This document shows, in pieces, positions 1 through 7,395 of a stretch of DNA of 54,205 nucleotides (within the stretch, counting starts at the first letter, position 1; each line of letters starts with the position of its first letter). Both the position numbers and the translations under genes were made by a program. Below the pieces are notes generated by a model, which was given only the letters and a program-made list of their open reading frames with translations, was not told the origin of the DNA and made no database searches. This DNA comes from Planctomycetota bacterium. GTDB lineage: Bacteria > Planctomycetota > UBA8742 > UBA2392. The stretch spans positions 1-54,205 of the forward strand of contig JAGQRE010000010.1 of NCBI GenBank assembly GCA_020425695.1, in the 5' to 3' direction.

Positions 1-1
1 T

Positions 2-37
2 GAGGAAGCCGTCAGTCTGTTCTACGAAGACCATTAA
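2..37 (+). CDS. C-terminal end of an upstream gene (partial)
   Basis: Only the last eleven codons and a TAA stop are inside the window; they translate as EEAVSLFYEDH. The frame is open to the left edge and ends 56 bases before the pilT start. A gene directly upstream of pilT and pilC is often pilB or a second pilus ATPase, but eleven residues are not enough to identify it. That the frame is coding at all is inferred from its position and the stop-to-start spacing. Confidence 0.4.
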   Translation, partial: EEAVSLFYEDH

Positions 38-93
38 AGCATTTGCGCCGAACACCCCCTCGGTGCACGCATCGATTCAGTGAGAAGCCTTCT

Positions 94-1224
94 ATGTCCG
101 GCCAAAGCGCAGTCAGACTCGACGACCTGCTAGTTTTCACCCGCCGTGCCGAGGTGTCCGATCTGCATTTGACAGTCGGCGTGCCGCCCGTGCTTCGTAT
201 CGACGGTCAACTCCGCGCCATCGAAGGCTTTAAGCCACTGATGCCGGCCGACACCCGCAGCCTCGCCATGGAATTGCTGGACGAAAAGCAGATGGCTGTG
301 CTGGATGAAGACCGCGAATTGGACTTGTCGTTCGGGCGCCGTGGCGCCGGTCGTTATCGACTGAACGTTTACTGGCAGCGCGGTAGCATCGGCTTGGCCA
401 TCCGCGTAATTCGCAGCACGATCCCGACCATTGATGAGCTTGGCCTGCCGCAGGTTACGAAGCAGTTCGCCATGGCTGACAAGGGGCTGCTTCTGGTCAC
501 CGGCCCGACGGGCTCAGGCAAGTCGACCACGCTGGCGGCCATGATTCAGTACATCAACCAGAATGATTCGTGCCACATCATCACGGTTGAGGACCCGATT
601 GAGTACTTGTACCGCCATGAACGCAGCATCATCAACCAGCGTCAGGTTGGCGACGACACGCGCGGGTTTGCACCGGCCTTGCGGCACATTCTGCGCCAGG
701 ACCCGGACGTCATCCTGATCGGCGAAATGCGCGACCTTGAGACCATCGAAGCCGCCATGACCATGGCGGAAACAGGCCACTTGGTATTCGCCACGCTGCA
801 TACGACCGACGCAGTGCAGACAATCAACCGTATTGTTGACGTCTTCCCGACCAATCAGCAACAACAGGCGCGCGTCCAACTATCGTTCGTGCTTCTGGGT
901 GTTGTCGCGCAGCAATTGCTGCCTCGGGTAAAGGGCGGGCGCGTACTGGCCATGGAGATTCTGAAGGTAACGGCGGCCGCGAGAAACCTGGTGCGCGAAA
1001 GCGAAGTTCACCAATTGTACACCATTCTCGAAACCGGCAGCCGCGAAGGCATGATCACCATGAATCAGTGGCTGTTCAACCTGTACACTCACGGCGAAAT
1101 CAGCCGCGAAATTGCCCTGAACCGAAGCACCAACGTCGACCAGATGAAGCGCATGCTTACCCAGGGTGGTCGGCGCGGCGGCGCTGGTGGAGGCGGCGGT
1201 GGTGGCACTGCAGCCATGGCCTAG
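94..1224 (+). CDS. pilT: Type IV pilus retraction ATPase PilT
   Basis: PilT powers pilus retraction as a cytoplasmic hexameric ATPase at the base of the type IV pilus. The PilT-type N-terminus (SDLHLTVGVPPVLRIDG) is followed by Walker A GPTGSGKST near residues 137-145, the Asp box EDPIEY, Walker B DPDVILIGEMRD and the His box HLVFATLHTTDA. The C-terminal region (AARNLVRESE, then MITMNQWL) matches PilT. Length is 376 residues, slightly above usual because of a glycine-rich tail (GGRRGG followed by a run of glycines, ending TAAMA). The ATG at 94 is chosen over an in-frame TTG at 43 because it follows GAGAAG at about 7 bases and begins right before the conserved domain. A strong terminator follows, so pilC may be transcribed separately. 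Confidence 0.95.
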   Translation: MSGQSAVRLDDLLVFTRRAEVSDLHLTVGVPPVLRIDGQLRAIEGFKPLMPADTRSLAMELLDEKQMAVLDEDRELDLSFGRRGAGRYRLNVYWQRGSIGLAIRVIRSTIPTIDELGLPQVTKQFAMADKGLLLVTGPTGSGKSTTLAAMIQYINQNDSCHIITVEDPIEYLYRHERSIINQRQVGDDTRGFAPALRHILRQDPDVILIGEMRDLETIEAAMTMAETGHLVFATLHTTDAVQTINRIVDVFPTNQQQQARVQLSFVLLGVVAQQLLPRVKGGRVLAMEILKVTAAARNLVRESEVHQLYTILETGSREGMITMNQWLFNLYTHGEISREIALNRSTNVDQMKRMLTQGGRRGGAGGGGGGGTAAMA

Positions 1225-1245
1225 CGCGGGTTGAAGCAAATCTAC

Positions 1246-1282
1246 GACGCAAAGAGAGCCCATACTGGGCTCTCTTTGCGTC
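1246..1282 (+). terminator. Rho-independent-like hairpin after pilT
   Basis: A perfect 16-base-pair stem (1246-1261 with 1267-1282) closes a 5-base loop, ATACT, 21 bases after the pilT stop. The 3' arm includes a short T stretch but no T-tract follows, so it may also act in mRNA stabilisation. Confidence 0.75.
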
Positions 1283-1362
1283 GGAACAGTAACGGGCCGG
1301 ACTGTACTTACTTTGAGGCTTCTGTTAGCCTTTGATCAGAACCCTAAACAGCGAGGCAGGTT

Positions 1363-2652
1363 ATGCCGCTCTACACAGTCACGGCACGGGATGCGTCTGG
1401 ACGCACCATCAGCCAGGTCAAGGATGCCCCATCGGTAGGTGACCTGGTGGCAGAACTTCGTCGTTCTGGACTCACCGTCATCGGTGTGAAGTCCGAAGGC
1501 GGCGGTGGTGGCGGAGGCGGCGGTGGCGGGTTTGGAGGCGGCGGAGCTGCCCCGACAGAAGCCCAGGGAACTGTGAAGTCCCAAGGCGGCTTCTTTCAGA
1601 AGAAAGTCAAAGTCTCCGACCTGGCAGCGTTTTGTCGCCAGATGTCAACGATGCTTCGCGCCGGTCTTTCGCTACTTGATTCGCTGGAAACCATTGCCGC
1701 AGAGTCTGAGAGCCCGATGTTCAAGGTCGCCCTTGAATCGGTCATGACTGACGTAGAGGCCGGCTCAAAACTCTCAGACGGTTTCCGCAAACACCCGCAT
1801 ATCTTCAACATGCTGATGTGCAGCATGGTTGAGGCCGGTGAGGTTTCCGGTTCACTTGACACCATCCTTGAGCAGCTCGGTGTCTTCTTCAAACGACGCC
1901 ACAAGCTGCAAAGCCAGATCAAGTCCGCCACTGCGTACCCGAAGTTCGTTGGCGGCTTCTTCATCTTGATCGTGACCGGCATCTTCACTTTCCTGGTGCC
2001 GCAGTTCGCCACCTTGTTCGAGAAGTTCGGCGCCGAGCTTCCGTTCCTGACGAAGGTCCTGATCTTCATCTCGAACGCGATTGTCGACTACTGGTGGATC
2101 ACCCTACCGGCGATCGCCGGTTGTGTCGTAGCCTTCATATTCTGGCGAAAGACGCCTCAGGGTGCAGCCAACTGGGATCGAATCATTCTAAAAGCGCCGC
2201 TGTTCGGGCCGCTCGTACTGAAGTCCGGCGTCTCGCGTTTCACCATGACGCTGTCAACGCTGGTAAAGAACGGTATCACGCTTGACCAGTCGCTCGAAAT
2301 CACCAGCAAGACTCTCGGCAACGTCGTACTTGAGCAGGCCGTGCTGGATGCTCGCCAGAAGCTGATTCAGGGTTACAGCCTTTTCCAGGCGTTGTCTGAG
2401 TCCGGCATTTTCCCGGGCCTGATGACGAAGATGGTCAAAGTCGGTGAGGATTCCGGTTCGCTGCCAGACATGCTCAGCGACGTGACGGAATACTACGAAG
2501 ACGAAGTGTCGTCGCAGGTGCAGGCGATTACTTCTCTGATTGAGCCGGCCCTGATTATCGGGCTGGGTGCAGTCGTGCTCGTCGTGGTTCTTGGTATCTA
2601 CTTGCCGATCTTCGGCCTGTCTCGTGCGGCAGCCAAGGGCGCCGCGAAGTAG
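1363..2652 (+). CDS. pilC: Type IV pilus inner-membrane platform protein PilC (GspF/T2SSF family)
   Basis: PilC is the inner-membrane platform of the type IV pilus machine and couples the cytoplasmic ATPases PilB and PilT to pilin assembly. Two T2SSF domains are visible: one from about residue 90 (KVSDLAAFCRQMSTMLRAG) and one from about residue 290 (FTMTLSTLVKNGITL). Hydrophobic segments occur near FVGGFFILIVTGIFTFLVPQF, ITLPAIAGCVVAFIFW and the C-terminal ALIIGLGAVVLVVVLGIYLPIF. The N-terminal region (LYTVTARDASGR) is joined to the first T2SSF domain by an unusual glycine run around residues 46-62. Length is 429 residues, a little over the usual 400. The ATG follows a GAGGCAGG ribosome site. 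It lies directly after pilT, as in many pilus clusters. Confidence 0.93.
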   Translation: MPLYTVTARDASGRTISQVKDAPSVGDLVAELRRSGLTVIGVKSEGGGGGGGGGGGFGGGGAAPTEAQGTVKSQGGFFQKKVKVSDLAAFCRQMSTMLRAGLSLLDSLETIAAESESPMFKVALESVMTDVEAGSKLSDGFRKHPHIFNMLMCSMVEAGEVSGSLDTILEQLGVFFKRRHKLQSQIKSATAYPKFVGGFFILIVTGIFTFLVPQFATLFEKFGAELPFLTKVLIFISNAIVDYWWITLPAIAGCVVAFIFWRKTPQGAANWDRIILKAPLFGPLVLKSGVSRFTMTLSTLVKNGITLDQSLEITSKTLGNVVLEQAVLDARQKLIQGYSLFQALSESGIFPGLMTKMVKVGEDSGSLPDMLSDVTEYYEDEVSSQVQAITSLIEPALIIGLGAVVLVVVLGIYLPIFGLSRAAAKGAAK

Positions 2653-2667
2653 TTCGAATGAACGATC

Positions 2668-2695
2668 AAACGGGCCGGGTTCTCCCGGCCCGTTT
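2668..2695 (+). terminator. Terminator after pilC
   Basis: A 12-base-pair stem AAACGGGCCGGG / CCCGGCCCGTTT (2668-2679 with 2684-2695) with a TTCT loop, ending in TTTTC, starts 15 bases after the pilC stop. This is a classic intrinsic terminator. Confidence 0.88.
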
Positions 2696-2808
2696 TCATT
2701 TGGCCGATAACGCAATCCCGGAATTCCTGAAGGCTCACCCGCAATCCGTCCGATAGGGCCGAAGACACCTGCGCCGGTGCGGTACTCGGCGCAGACGTTT
2801 GCCGCGCG

Positions 2809-2838
2809 TTGCACGCGGTACGCGCCCGCACCTGTAAT
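2809..2838 (+). promoter_or_regulatory. Candidate promoter for the SH3-domain protein
   Basis: TTGCAC (2809-2814) and TGTAAT (2833-2838) are separated by 18 bases. The expected transcription start leaves roughly a dozen bases of leader containing the GGAGG ribosome site at 2847-2851. The match is by eye only. Confidence 0.45.
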
Positions 2839-2856
2839 CAAACGTCGGAGGACGAC

Positions 2857-4062
2857 ATGAAAGCACTTCCTTTCTCCATCTTGTTGCTGCTGGCCAGCTT
2901 CGCGCTGCCACTGTTTGCACAGGAAACCTTCACACCCTACGTCGCCAAAGTCAGTGGCGAATCGGTTCGTCTGCGCTCCGGTGCAAGCCTCGCGCACCCA
3001 CCGGTCTTCGTCATGAAGAAGGGCGATGAGCTTACCGTTGTCGGGCAAAAAGAAGACTGGGCTACGGTCCAGCTTCCGGCCGACGCACCTTGCTGGATCT
3101 CAGCCGACTTCGTCAAAGTTGGCGACAAGCCCAACACGTGGCTCGTCACCGGTGACAACGTAAACCTGCGCGTCAGCGCCGACACCAAGTACTTTCCTGT
3201 CGGACAGGCCCCAAAGGGCCAGGTACTGACAGCGGCCAAGGCCGAAGACGGAAAACCTGTCAGCGAAAACGGCTATGTAAAGATTGTGCCACCCTCAAAC
3301 GCTCACGGTGCGATCGCACTGGAGTTCATTGAGAAGGTGAAGAACGTGGCCCCCGAGAAGGCCAACGCCGTCAAAACACAGCCGGTCGAAGTCGTGGAAA
3401 TCAAAGAAGCAGCCGACCAACCAGCCGAAGTTGAACAACCCGCCGACCAGCCCAAAGAAACACCCGTAAAGGCCGATGAGAGCAAGCGCGAGCCCACCAA
3501 GGCTGAGCTTGACGACGAGCGCAAAACGTTCCGTGAACTCGAAGTACTGCTGAACGACGAGCTGAAGAAGCCGGCACCTGAAGTGAACCTGACCGACATT
3601 CGCAAGATGTTCGAGCAGTTCGTTGAGTTCTCGCTCGACAAGGACATCGGCGACAAAGCGAAGCTCTACATCGAAAAGATCGACCTGACCGTCAAGCTGA
3701 TTGAAACCGAAAAGGCCCGCGTCGCCAAAGAAGAAGCGGATCGCAAAGCCGAAGTCGAGAAAATCGCCAAGGCCGCGGAAGAAAAGCCCAAGGTCGAAGA
3801 GCCCAAGGGACCGGTCGAGTACATCACCACCGGCACTGTCGGCAGCACAGGCAAGACCGCCCGCACACCGGCCAGCCACCGCCTGTTCGACGCAGACGGC
3901 AACATCCTGTACGACCTGCGCTGGGACAAAGGCGACCTGTCAAAGCTGATGGGCAGCAAAGTCGGCATCGTCGGCAAAGTAAAAGAGTACGATGGCTGGG
4001 CCCACAAGGTGATCGTCATTGAGCGCATCGACGTGATCGAGGACGACGAACCCAGCAAGTAG
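2857..4062 (+). CDS. Secreted SH3-domain and coiled-coil protein
   Basis: The specific function is not recognised. Residues 1-21 form a Sec signal peptide (MKALPFSILLLLASFALPLFA). Two bacterial SH3-like domains follow, with typical sequence (VSGESVRLRSGAS at about residues 30-42, VTGDNVNLRVSAD at about 106-118), each ending in a tryptophan-containing or hydrophobic strand (PCWISADFVKV in the first). Such domains often bind peptidoglycan or cell-surface ligands. Residues about 180-320 are rich in Glu, Lys, Ala and Pro and look like a linker plus helical coiled coil. The C-terminus (YITTGTVGSTGKT to VIVIERIDVIEDDE) looks like a small beta-rich domain in which an aspartate-rich DADGNILYDLRWD segment occurs. 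It is probably periplasmic. It has its own candidate promoter, a GGAGG site 5 bases before the ATG, and terminators on both sides, so it is probably monocistronic. Confidence 0.85.
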   Translation: MKALPFSILLLLASFALPLFAQETFTPYVAKVSGESVRLRSGASLAHPPVFVMKKGDELTVVGQKEDWATVQLPADAPCWISADFVKVGDKPNTWLVTGDNVNLRVSADTKYFPVGQAPKGQVLTAAKAEDGKPVSENGYVKIVPPSNAHGAIALEFIEKVKNVAPEKANAVKTQPVEVVEIKEAADQPAEVEQPADQPKETPVKADESKREPTKAELDDERKTFRELEVLLNDELKKPAPEVNLTDIRKMFEQFVEFSLDKDIGDKAKLYIEKIDLTVKLIETEKARVAKEEADRKAEVEKIAKAAEEKPKVEEPKGPVEYITTGTVGSTGKTARTPASHRLFDADGNILYDLRWDKGDLSKLMGSKVGIVGKVKEYDGWAHKVIVIERIDVIEDDEPSK

Positions 4063-4077
4063 ACACAAAAGAACATA

Positions 4078-4106
4078 ACAACGCCCGGCAATCCGCCGGG
4101 CGTTGT
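4078..4106. terminator. Bidirectional terminator between convergent genes
   Basis: A perfect 12-base-pair stem ACAACGCCCGGC / GCCGGGCGTTGT with loop AATCC sits between the stop of the SH3 protein and the stop of the convergent cyclase gene. A and T richness on both flanks lets it serve either strand. Confidence 0.85.
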
Positions 4107-4118
4107 CTGTTTAACGGA

Positions 4119-4769
4119 CTACTCGCGCTCGTAGATAACTTGCCATGCTTGCGGTGTGCCGAGCGGCGTCTCGGGTGCGGGCTCGAACTTCAGGGCGCTG
4201 TCAGCTTCTACGGCGTCATGGAAATCCTGCGAACACTGCACCATCCAGTGACGCCCGAGGTCTTCACCCAGCTTGCAAGCGACGTTTACTTCCGAGCCAT
4301 AAACGTCCTGATCGCCAAACTTTAACACTTTGCCAAAGCCAAGCCCTGCACTGAGCAACAGTTTTTCAGCATCGTCACGGTCCTTGTTGTAGGCATGCCC
4401 GGCTTGCTGCATGGCAATGGCGCAGGCGAGGGCACGCTCAGGGCGGCGGAACAGCACCATCATGCTGTCCCCCTCGACCTTCAGTAGGAGCCCGCTGTGT
4501 GACTCGATGATTGGGATGTACACGCGAAACGACTCGGAGATCACCTGCAAGAAGTGCGTCACTCCGAAATTCGCCACGTGGCGAGAAAACCCGGCCAAGT
4601 CAGTGAACATCACAGCCCAAGTCTCGCCGTAAAGGTCCCAGATCTGCGCGTCAATCGCTTCGCGGTCAGAGCTTTGGTGAGCCCGCTCAACCAGCAACTT
4701 ATTCAAACGCGCCTGCATCGCAGGATAGGTAACGCAGTGGGAAGTCGGCAGCAGTACGTGGTTCAGCAT
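4119..4769 (-). CDS. Stand-alone class III adenylate/guanylate cyclase domain protein
   Basis: The 216 residues are almost entirely a class III nucleotide cyclase catalytic domain, which makes cAMP or cGMP from a nucleoside triphosphate. Metal-binding aspartates are visible in VMFTDLAGFSRHV and in LKVEGDSMMVLF; the lysine of LLLKVEGD and the aspartate of DQDVYG are the usual adenine-selecting pair, suggesting cAMP. The transition-state asparagine is present in GSEVNVACKL, but the arginine four residues later is replaced by lysine. There is no sensor or membrane domain, only about 35 residues before the catalytic core. The ATG at 4769 is chosen because GAGGTG lies 6 bases upstream; an in-frame GTG at 4790 has no such support. 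It may supply ligand to the cyclic-nucleotide-binding kinase at 7396-8835, an inference from proximity. Confidence 0.85.
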   Translation of the reverse strand: MLNHVLLPTSHCVTYPAMQARLNKLLVERAHQSSDREAIDAQIWDLYGETWAVMFTDLAGFSRHVANFGVTHFLQVISESFRVYIPIIESHSGLLLKVEGDSMMVLFRRPERALACAIAMQQAGHAYNKDRDDAEKLLLSAGLGFGKVLKFGDQDVYGSEVNVACKLGEDLGRHWMVQCSQDFHDAVEADSALKFEPAPETPLGTPQAWQVIYERE

Positions 4770-4840
4770 GATCACACCTCGGGACTGCACAAAGGGTGCG
4801 ACATGACGGGGTTGGGCGCAAGGGTGCCGGGCGAATTGAC

Positions 4841-5866
4841 TTAGCTGCCGTAAATATCGGTATCCGGAAGTGCAGCTCGAAGGCGAGTGAGGTCCGCTTC
4901 CTCTATCCCGGTCCCCCCGAGGTTCAGCGTCTTCAGGGAGGAAAACTTCATCAACACTTCAGCGGCATGCTTCATTGCCGCACACTCGCCCAGGTTCAAT
5001 TCCACCAGATTCAACGATCGGAGGTATTCAAGGCACCGAGGCGTCAGCCCCGCGCAAAGACTGACGTTCAGTACTTTCAACTGAGTCGCACCACTCAGCA
5101 CTTTCAGATGCTGATCCGTGAGGTTTGAGTTGCCCCGCAATTCGAGAGTGTGAAGCTTCGAAACGTCGGCCAACGGTGCAAGGAACTGTGCGTCGATCGG
5201 CAAGCCGCAAATGCGAACCTTCTCCAGGTTGGTCAGTTTGCGGCAGAATGAAATGTCGGGGTGTGAGATGACATCCAAGTCAGGTCTATAGATTCCTTCC
5301 AGATCCAGACTCTTCAGGCGCTGAAGTTGACCAAGTTGCGCCAAAAACTTCCAGGAAACCTTTACTTCACTTATCGAGAGATCTTCAAGTGTGCGGACGT
5401 CGCTGATGCTGTCTATGGCTTCGTCAGTGATGGAGCAATCGTAGATGTCTAGGGATCGCAGGTTCGGGATCGTACATACGTAGCCTACGCCTCGATCCGT
5501 GACCTGGTAGCACGACCAAATCCTGATTGCCTGTAGCCTCGGGTGACGCCTGAACGGACGGAGCATCCGGTCAGTTACGTGCCCGTCACTCCCGTGGACG
5601 GAAAGGGAAAGCAGTCGTTTCCGACTCGCCAGCTCTTCGAAGCCGGCAACATCAATCGAGGGAACCGCTGAGACATGCTCAGCTTCGATGGGCAGGTCCG
5701 CAACACCCCGTCGATCCCATACCTCGAAGCAGACAGAGTCCCGGCCCCATTCCCTCCATTGTTGGTTCCAATCGTCTACTGGTTCATAGGTGGGAAGCTG
5801 CGTTGCACAACTACAGATCAGTAAAGAAGCGCCAGCAAGCGATGGGATAATCCAACTCAGTCGCAT
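4841..5866 (-). CDS. Leucine-rich-repeat lipoprotein
   Basis: The first 20 residues are a lipoprotein signal (IIPSLAGASLLICSC), with the lipidated cysteine probably C20. From about residue 65 to the end the protein is a series of leucine-rich repeats of the cysteine-containing or RNI-like type (for example LRSLDIYDCSITDEAIDSI, LHTLELRGNSNLTDQHLKVL, LKVLNVSLCAGLTPRCLEYL, LKTLNLGGTGIEEADLTRL). Such solenoids bind proteins; the partner here is unknown. The start lies only two bases after the uppS stop, so the two are co-transcribed and probably translationally coupled. Length is 341 residues. Surface location in the periplasm or on the outer membrane is inferred from the lipobox. Confidence 0.85.
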   Translation of the reverse strand: MRLSWIIPSLAGASLLICSCATQLPTYEPVDDWNQQWREWGRDSVCFEVWDRRGVADLPIEAEHVSAVPSIDVAGFEELASRKRLLSLSVHGSDGHVTDRMLRPFRRHPRLQAIRIWSCYQVTDRGVGYVCTIPNLRSLDIYDCSITDEAIDSISDVRTLEDLSISEVKVSWKFLAQLGQLQRLKSLDLEGIYRPDLDVISHPDISFCRKLTNLEKVRICGLPIDAQFLAPLADVSKLHTLELRGNSNLTDQHLKVLSGATQLKVLNVSLCAGLTPRCLEYLRSLNLVELNLGECAAMKHAAEVLMKFSSLKTLNLGGTGIEEADLTRLRAALPDTDIYGS

Positions 5867-5868
5867 AC

Positions 5869-6606
5869 CTACCCCGCGGCTGATTGGGACTTGGGGCGAT
5901 CTACCAGTCCGCCGAAGCGGCGCTCACGGGTGGTGAAGTCTTCGATGGCGGCCTGCAGGTGCTCTTCGCGGAAATCCGGCCAGAGCGTTTCTGTTACGTA
6001 CAACTCGGCGTAGCTGATCTGCCATAACAGGAAGTTGCTCAGGCGCATCTCGCCGGCCGTACGAATCACGAGGTCCGGGTCCGGCATGTCGGGTTGGTAC
6101 AGGTTGGCTGAGATCATGGCCTCGTTGATCTGATCCGGCTGCAACTCGCCGGCCTGCACCCTCTCGGCCAGGTTCTTCATGGCATCAACAAGCTCAGCAC
6201 GTCCGCCATAACTCAAAGCTAGGCTTAGCAGCGTACCGGTGTTGTCCTCGGCCAATTTGATGGTCTTGTCCAACTCACGCCGTACGTCCTTCGGCAGGCG
6301 GTCAAGGCGCCCAACAGCCCCGAAGCGCATGTTATTGCGCATCAGCGTGTCACGCTCTTTCACGAGAAAGCGCTTCAGCATGCGCATCAGGAACTCAATC
6401 TCGAGCCTGGGGCGACGCCAGTTTTCTTCCGAGAAGGCGTAAAGAGTCAGCTGCCCCACGCCCAGCCGCGCGCATTCTTCGCTGATGGCGCGCACGCTGT
6501 CGATGCCGGCTTCGTGCCCTTTCACACGGCGCATACCACGTGCCTCGGCCCAGCGGCCGTTGCCGTCCATGATGATCGCTATGTGCTTAGGAACTGGCTT
6601 CGCCAT
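5869..6606 (-). CDS. uppS: Isoprenyl transferase (undecaprenyl diphosphate synthase)
   Basis: This cis-prenyltransferase condenses isopentenyl diphosphate units onto farnesyl diphosphate to make the C55 carrier lipid for peptidoglycan and other surface polymers; it is cytosolic or membrane-associated. The family start HIAIIMDGNGRWAEARG (catalytic Asp and Gly-Asn-Gly-Arg) is at residues 8-24, then GHEAGIDSVR, LTLYAFSEENWRRP, and the C-terminal signature DLVIRTAGEMRLSNFLLWQISYAELY. Length of 245 residues is normal. A CAGAGAG sequence lies 6 bases before the ATG and a promoter candidate lies just upstream. uppS usually precedes cdsA and dxr; here an LRR lipoprotein follows instead. Confidence 0.96.
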   Translation of the reverse strand: MAKPVPKHIAIIMDGNGRWAEARGMRRVKGHEAGIDSVRAISEECARLGVGQLTLYAFSEENWRRPRLEIEFLMRMLKRFLVKERDTLMRNNMRFGAVGRLDRLPKDVRRELDKTIKLAEDNTGTLLSLALSYGGRAELVDAMKNLAERVQAGELQPDQINEAMISANLYQPDMPDPDLVIRTAGEMRLSNFLLWQISYAELYVTETLWPDFREEHLQAAIEDFTTRERRFGGLVDRPKSQSAAG

Positions 6607-6621
6607 TTAACTCTCTGTGAC

Positions 6622-6649
6622 AAAGTAACTCGATCAATGGTATTGGCAA
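6622..6649 (-). promoter_or_regulatory. Candidate promoter of uppS
   Basis: Reading the minus strand, TTGCCA (6649-6644) and TACTTT (6627-6622) are separated by 16 bases. The expected start of transcription leaves a leader of about 10 bases with the GAGAG ribosome site. Confidence 0.5.
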
Positions 6650-6707
6650 TTTAGACCAGCCGCAAGAGCGCCGTAAAATTCTGAGCGAAGCGTCAGCGGT
6701 AGTGAGG

Positions 6708-6877
6708 GCGAAGCGTGAGCGAGCGTTAACGTATGGGACACGAGTTCACGGTGGTCTCACGCCAAGGCGCAAAGTCGCCAAGCGATCTCTTGCAGTTCCT
6801 TGGCGGCTTAGCGTGAGACCGTAGTTGGCCATCAAACGATTGTCGCTGGCGCGACCTGCCGCTCGCTCACGCTTCGC
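6708..6877. repeat. Nested palindromic intergenic repeat element
   Basis: Two pairs of perfect inverted repeats are nested in the 300-base gap between uppS and the GNAT gene. The outer pair is 18 bases (GCGAAGCGTGAGCGAGCG at 6708-6725, its complement at 6860-6877). The inner pair is 10 bases (GGTCTCACGC at 6753-6762, complement at 6811-6820). Inside these, CGCCAAGG (6760-6767) and CGCCAAG (6776-6782) can each pair with CCTTGGCG (6798-6805). There is no reading frame. It looks like a small non-autonomous or REP/MITE-like element; mobility is inferred only from the structure. Confidence 0.65.
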
Positions 6878-6905
6878 GCTCAGATCCGTGGTTGTGTTAT
6901 CCTTG

Positions 6906-7382
6906 TTAGAGGCGCTTCTTCAGGCTTAGCGCTCGCGCTCGGTAGCCGAGCTTGTCGTATAACTTCGCCGCGGTTTCATTGTGGGCCATCACCTGCAACC
7001 CGATGGAAGTGTGCCCTTGTGCCAGCAGGTGTTTCTCGACGGTGGCATGAAGTCGGCGTGCCACACCTTTGCCGCGAAACTCGGGCGAAACCGACAAGTC
7101 GAAAATCCACGGGTCAACACGGCGCGTGAAGAAGTCGGTCTGCTGCCCCAGCCAGCAATGGCCCGCATACTTGGCATCAAGCTCTGCCACAAAGACAGTG
7201 TTCTTGCGCGGGTCGTGTGGCGCGAAGTGCTTCAGCAGCCAGGCGTGGTGCTGACGAAACTCCTCTTCGTCTGTCTGCTCATCTTGTGGGACCGAGTCAC
7301 GGAACGTGCGGTAGTTTAACGCGGCAAATTTGCGCGCATCACGCAGGTGGTCATACAGGCGAATGCGGATACTATCCCCCAT
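6906..7382 (-). CDS. GNAT-family N-acetyltransferase
   Basis: A 158-residue single-domain GCN5-related acetyltransferase, which moves an acetyl group from acetyl-CoA to an amine. The acetyl-CoA-binding motif A is clear: IFDLSVSPEFRGKGVARRLHATVE, with the Arg-Gly-Lys-Gly-Val-Ala pyrophosphate loop, followed by the C-terminal NETAAKLYDKLGYRARALSLKK typical of the family. The substrate cannot be told from sequence. It starts 13 bases after the stop of the histidine kinase gene on the same strand, so it is the last gene of the three-gene operon running from 10492. No ribosome site is obvious before its ATG, which agrees with coupling to the upstream gene. Confidence 0.88.
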   Translation of the reverse strand: MGDSIRIRLYDHLRDARKFAALNYRTFRDSVPQDEQTDEEEFRQHHAWLLKHFAPHDPRKNTVFVAELDAKYAGHCWLGQQTDFFTRRVDPWIFDLSVSPEFRGKGVARRLHATVEKHLLAQGHTSIGLQVMAHNETAAKLYDKLGYRARALSLKKRL

Positions 7383-7395
7383 GCGCTTACTTTAG

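Noticed and set aside
2254..3048. A 264-codon minus-strand frame across the pilC end and the SH3 gene start
   Set aside because: It crosses a strong terminator and two well-supported genes on the other strand, and has no ribosome site or domain.
4796..5128. A 110-codon plus-strand frame opposite the LRR lipoprotein
   Set aside because: It lies wholly against the repeats of the lipoprotein, and no start signal supports it.
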